The notes under the pieces: generated by a model
Told to the model about the DNA's origin: nothing
Seen by the model: the letters and a program-made list of their open reading frames with translations, nothing else
Database searches by the model: none
Shown here: positions 5,552 to 6,685 of the stretch, piece by piece
How the letters are laid out: each line of letters opens with the position of its first letter
Numbering within the stretch: the first letter of the stretch is position 1
Made by a program: the position numbers and the translations under genes
Source of the DNA: Myxococcales bacterium
GTDB taxonomy: Bacteria; Myxococcota_A; Polyangia; Polyangiales; Polyangiaceae
NCBI GenBank assembly: GCA_023248785.1
Contig: JAHFDX010000209.1
Coordinates: 1-6,685, forward strand
Length of the DNA stretch: 6,685 bases
Direction of reading: 5' to 3'

Positions 5552-6439
5552 ATGGAAATTCTGCGCACGCCCGACGAACGATTTGTTGACCTGCCCGGGT
5601 ATCCCTTCGAGCCACATTATTTTGTGACCGATGAGTTACGAATTCATTTCGTCGACGAAGGGCCAAGAAATGCCGATCCGATTCTGCTTCTTCATGGCGA
5701 ACCTTCGTGGAGCTACTTGTACCGCAAGATGATCCCGACTCTCGCGAGCGCGGGACATCGCGTGATTGCACCGGATCTTGTGGGTTTTGGTCGCTCGGAC
5801 AAGCCGGTGCATCGGCTCGACTACACGTACCAACGACATGTGGATTGGATGACGGCCTTCGTCTTGGGCTTGGACATCCGCAATTGCACTTTGTTTTGTC
5901 AAGATTGGGGCGGACTCATTGGCTTACGCATGGTTGCCGAGCATTCCGATCGATTCGCGCGCGTCGTGGCGTCGAACACATTCCTTCCGACAGGCGACCG
6001 ATCCCCTGGCGACGCCTTCTTTGCGTGGCAACGCTACTCGCAAAGCGTCGAGATGTTTCCGGTGGCAAAGGTCATCGAAAGCGCATGCGCACGTCCGCTC
6101 GATCCGCTCGCGGGCGCGGCGTACGACGCTCCGTTTCCCGACGAGCGCTACAAGGCTGGCGTACGACAGTTTCCGATGCTTGTGCCCGCCCGCCCGGACC
6201 TTCCTGCTTCGCACCCAAACCGGCAAGCGTGGGTGCAGCTCGAGCGATTTGCGAGGCCGTTCCTCACCGTGTTCGGAGATTCAGATCCGATCACGCGTGG
6301 TGCGGATAGGGCTCTTCAACGGCGCATTGCCGGCGCGAAAGGGCAGCCGCACAAAACGCTTGAAAACGCGGGGCATTTTATTCAGGAAGATTGCGGCGAA
6401 GATCTCGCTGAAATCGTGTGCGAGTTCATCGTGCAGTGA
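5552..6439 (+). CDS. Haloalkane dehalogenase, subfamily HLD-I (DhlA/DhmA-like)
   Basis: A 295-aa alpha/beta-hydrolase that by family cleaves carbon-halogen bonds with water, giving an alcohol, halide and a proton, in the cytoplasm (no signal peptide). Features of HLD-I can be placed: oxyanion/halide region HGEPSWSYLYRKMIP (48-62), PDLVGFGRSDKP (74-85), nucleophile Asp118 followed by halide-binding Trp119 (QDWGG), second halide-binding Trp159 in the cap (FFAWQRY), catalytic acid Asp245 (GDSDPIT) and His275 (NAGHFIQED). The full pentad of Asp, His, Asp and two Trp argues for a true dehalogenase over an epoxide hydrolase, which would have tyrosines in the cap. Cap motif AYDAPFPDERYKAGVRQFP (190-208) is also characteristic. 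Length is normal for the family. The ATG at 5552 fits homologues' N-termini as I recall them (LRTPDERF), although no strong ribosome site precedes it. It may be read with the upstream lipoprotein gene or from its own promoter. The natural substrate is unknown. Confidence 0.93.
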   Translation: MEILRTPDERFVDLPGYPFEPHYFVTDELRIHFVDEGPRNADPILLLHGEPSWSYLYRKMIPTLASAGHRVIAPDLVGFGRSDKPVHRLDYTYQRHVDWMTAFVLGLDIRNCTLFCQDWGGLIGLRMVAEHSDRFARVVASNTFLPTGDRSPGDAFFAWQRYSQSVEMFPVAKVIESACARPLDPLAGAAYDAPFPDERYKAGVRQFPMLVPARPDLPASHPNRQAWVQLERFARPFLTVFGDSDPITRGADRALQRRIAGAKGQPHKTLENAGHFIQEDCGEDLAEIVCEFIVQ

Positions 6440-6457
6440 CCTTTGCCGCGAGATGAT

Positions 6458-6485
6458 CGGGCATGCGGAACCTCGCATTCGCCCG
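6458..6485. terminator. GC-rich hairpin between convergent genes (possible terminator)
   Basis: CGGGCATGCG (6458-6467) pairs with CGCAT plus GCCCG (6474-6478 and 6481-6485), with a two-nucleotide bulge (TC) and a six-base loop GAACCT. It lies 18 bp after the dehalogenase stop and 52 bp after the ettA stop read from the other strand, where bidirectional termination would be useful. No T-run follows, so it is not a classical intrinsic terminator. Confidence 0.3.
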
Positions 6486-6537
6486 CAAGAGCAGCACCCG
6501 GTTGCTCAGGCGCACCTGCCATCTTCTACCTAGCCCT

Positions 6538-6685
6538 TCACATCGCGATCTTGCGAAACTTCACGCGCGTGGGACGTGCGTCGTCGCCGAGGCGCTTCTT
6601 TCGGTCCTCTTCGTACGCCTGATAGTTCCCAGTAAACCACGTGACGCGGCTCTCGCCCTCGAACGCGAGAATGTGCGTAGCGATG
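6538..6685 (-). CDS. ettA: Energy-dependent translational throttle protein EttA (ABC-F), C-terminal fragment
   Basis: Only the last 48 codons are inside the window; the gene enters from the right edge and stops at TGA (6540-6538). The visible end, with IATHILAFEG, TWFTGNYQAYEED, KKRLG and a basic tail PTRVKFRKIAM, matches the C-terminus of EttA (formerly YjjK/ChvD), an ABC-F ATPase that binds the ribosomal E site and gates the first elongation step according to cellular ATP/ADP. The end of the second nucleotide-binding domain is recognisable (IATHIL is the strand after the H-loop region), but Walker and signature motifs lie outside. It is a housekeeping gene, convergent with the dehalogenase and probably unrelated to it in function. 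Assignment to EttA over other ABC-F members rests on this short tail alone, which is quite distinctive. Confidence 0.88.
   Translation of the reverse strand, partial: IATHILAFEGESRVTWFTGNYQAYEEDRKKRLGDDARPTRVKFRKIAM

Noticed and set aside
4747..5617. Two overlapping long minus-strand frames (4747-5313 and 4937-5617)
   Set aside because: They overlap each other and the dioxygenase, lipoprotein and dehalogenase genes. Apparent Gly/Ala-rich or Arg-rich translations arise from the proline codons of the lipoprotein read backwards.
6500..6521. Near-palindrome CAGGCGCACCTG as a regulator site
   Set aside because: It is imperfect in the centre, lies between two convergent gene ends where no promoter is expected, and such 4-bp arms occur often by chance in GC-rich DNA.
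5707..6533. Alternative plus-strand frames inside the dehalogenase (5707-6309 and 5919-6533)
   Set aside because: The frame at 5552-6439 holds the complete dehalogenase catalytic pentad; the others are Arg/Ser-rich frame-shifted shadows.

Overview
The window holds seven genes, all chromosomal in character, with no RNA gene, transposase, phage gene or CRISPR array visible. Base composition looks moderately GC-rich, roughly mid to high fifties percent by eye. The number of outer-membrane-type lipoproteins, the Ser/Thr/Pro/Ala-rich linkers after the lipid cysteine, an HLD-I dehalogenase and a CNPPPP/CPPG cysteine-rich lipoprotein together suggest a Gram-negative of the Myxococcota (myxobacterial) type, perhaps an uncultured or lower-GC member. 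That assignment is inference, not proof.

Left part, minus strand (1-2033): a two-gene unit read leftward. A ChrC-type Fe/Mn superoxide dismutase with an export signal is followed after 8 bp by chrA, a two-domain chromate efflux transporter that runs off the left edge. This matches the known chrA/chrC pairing of chromate resistance, in which one protein expels chromate and the other handles superoxide made during its reduction. No chrB regulator is visible.

Middle, plus strand (2144-5494): after a 110-bp divergent intergenic region come three lipoprotein genes. They encode an S9 (prolyl oligopeptidase family) serine peptidase, a Tat-exported intradiol ring-cleavage dioxygenase, and a small lipoprotein carrying a duplicated four-cysteine, proline-rich module. 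A perfect 13-bp inverted repeat, built from two 11-bp palindromes, lies between the peptidase and the dioxygenase and looks like an operator.

Right part: a cytoplasmic haloalkane dehalogenase of subfamily HLD-I (5552-6439, plus) and, convergent to it, the last 48 codons of ettA, an ABC-F translation factor (6538-6685, minus).

Taken together, the window is a stress and detoxification neighbourhood: chromate efflux, superoxide removal, aromatic ring cleavage outside the cytoplasm and dehalogenation inside it. It has a clear export pattern: the two metalloenzymes carry twin-arginine signals, while the two exported proteins without obvious metal sites carry ordinary Sec lipoprotein signals. Apart from the likely chrC-chrA operon, shared function is inferred from proximity only.
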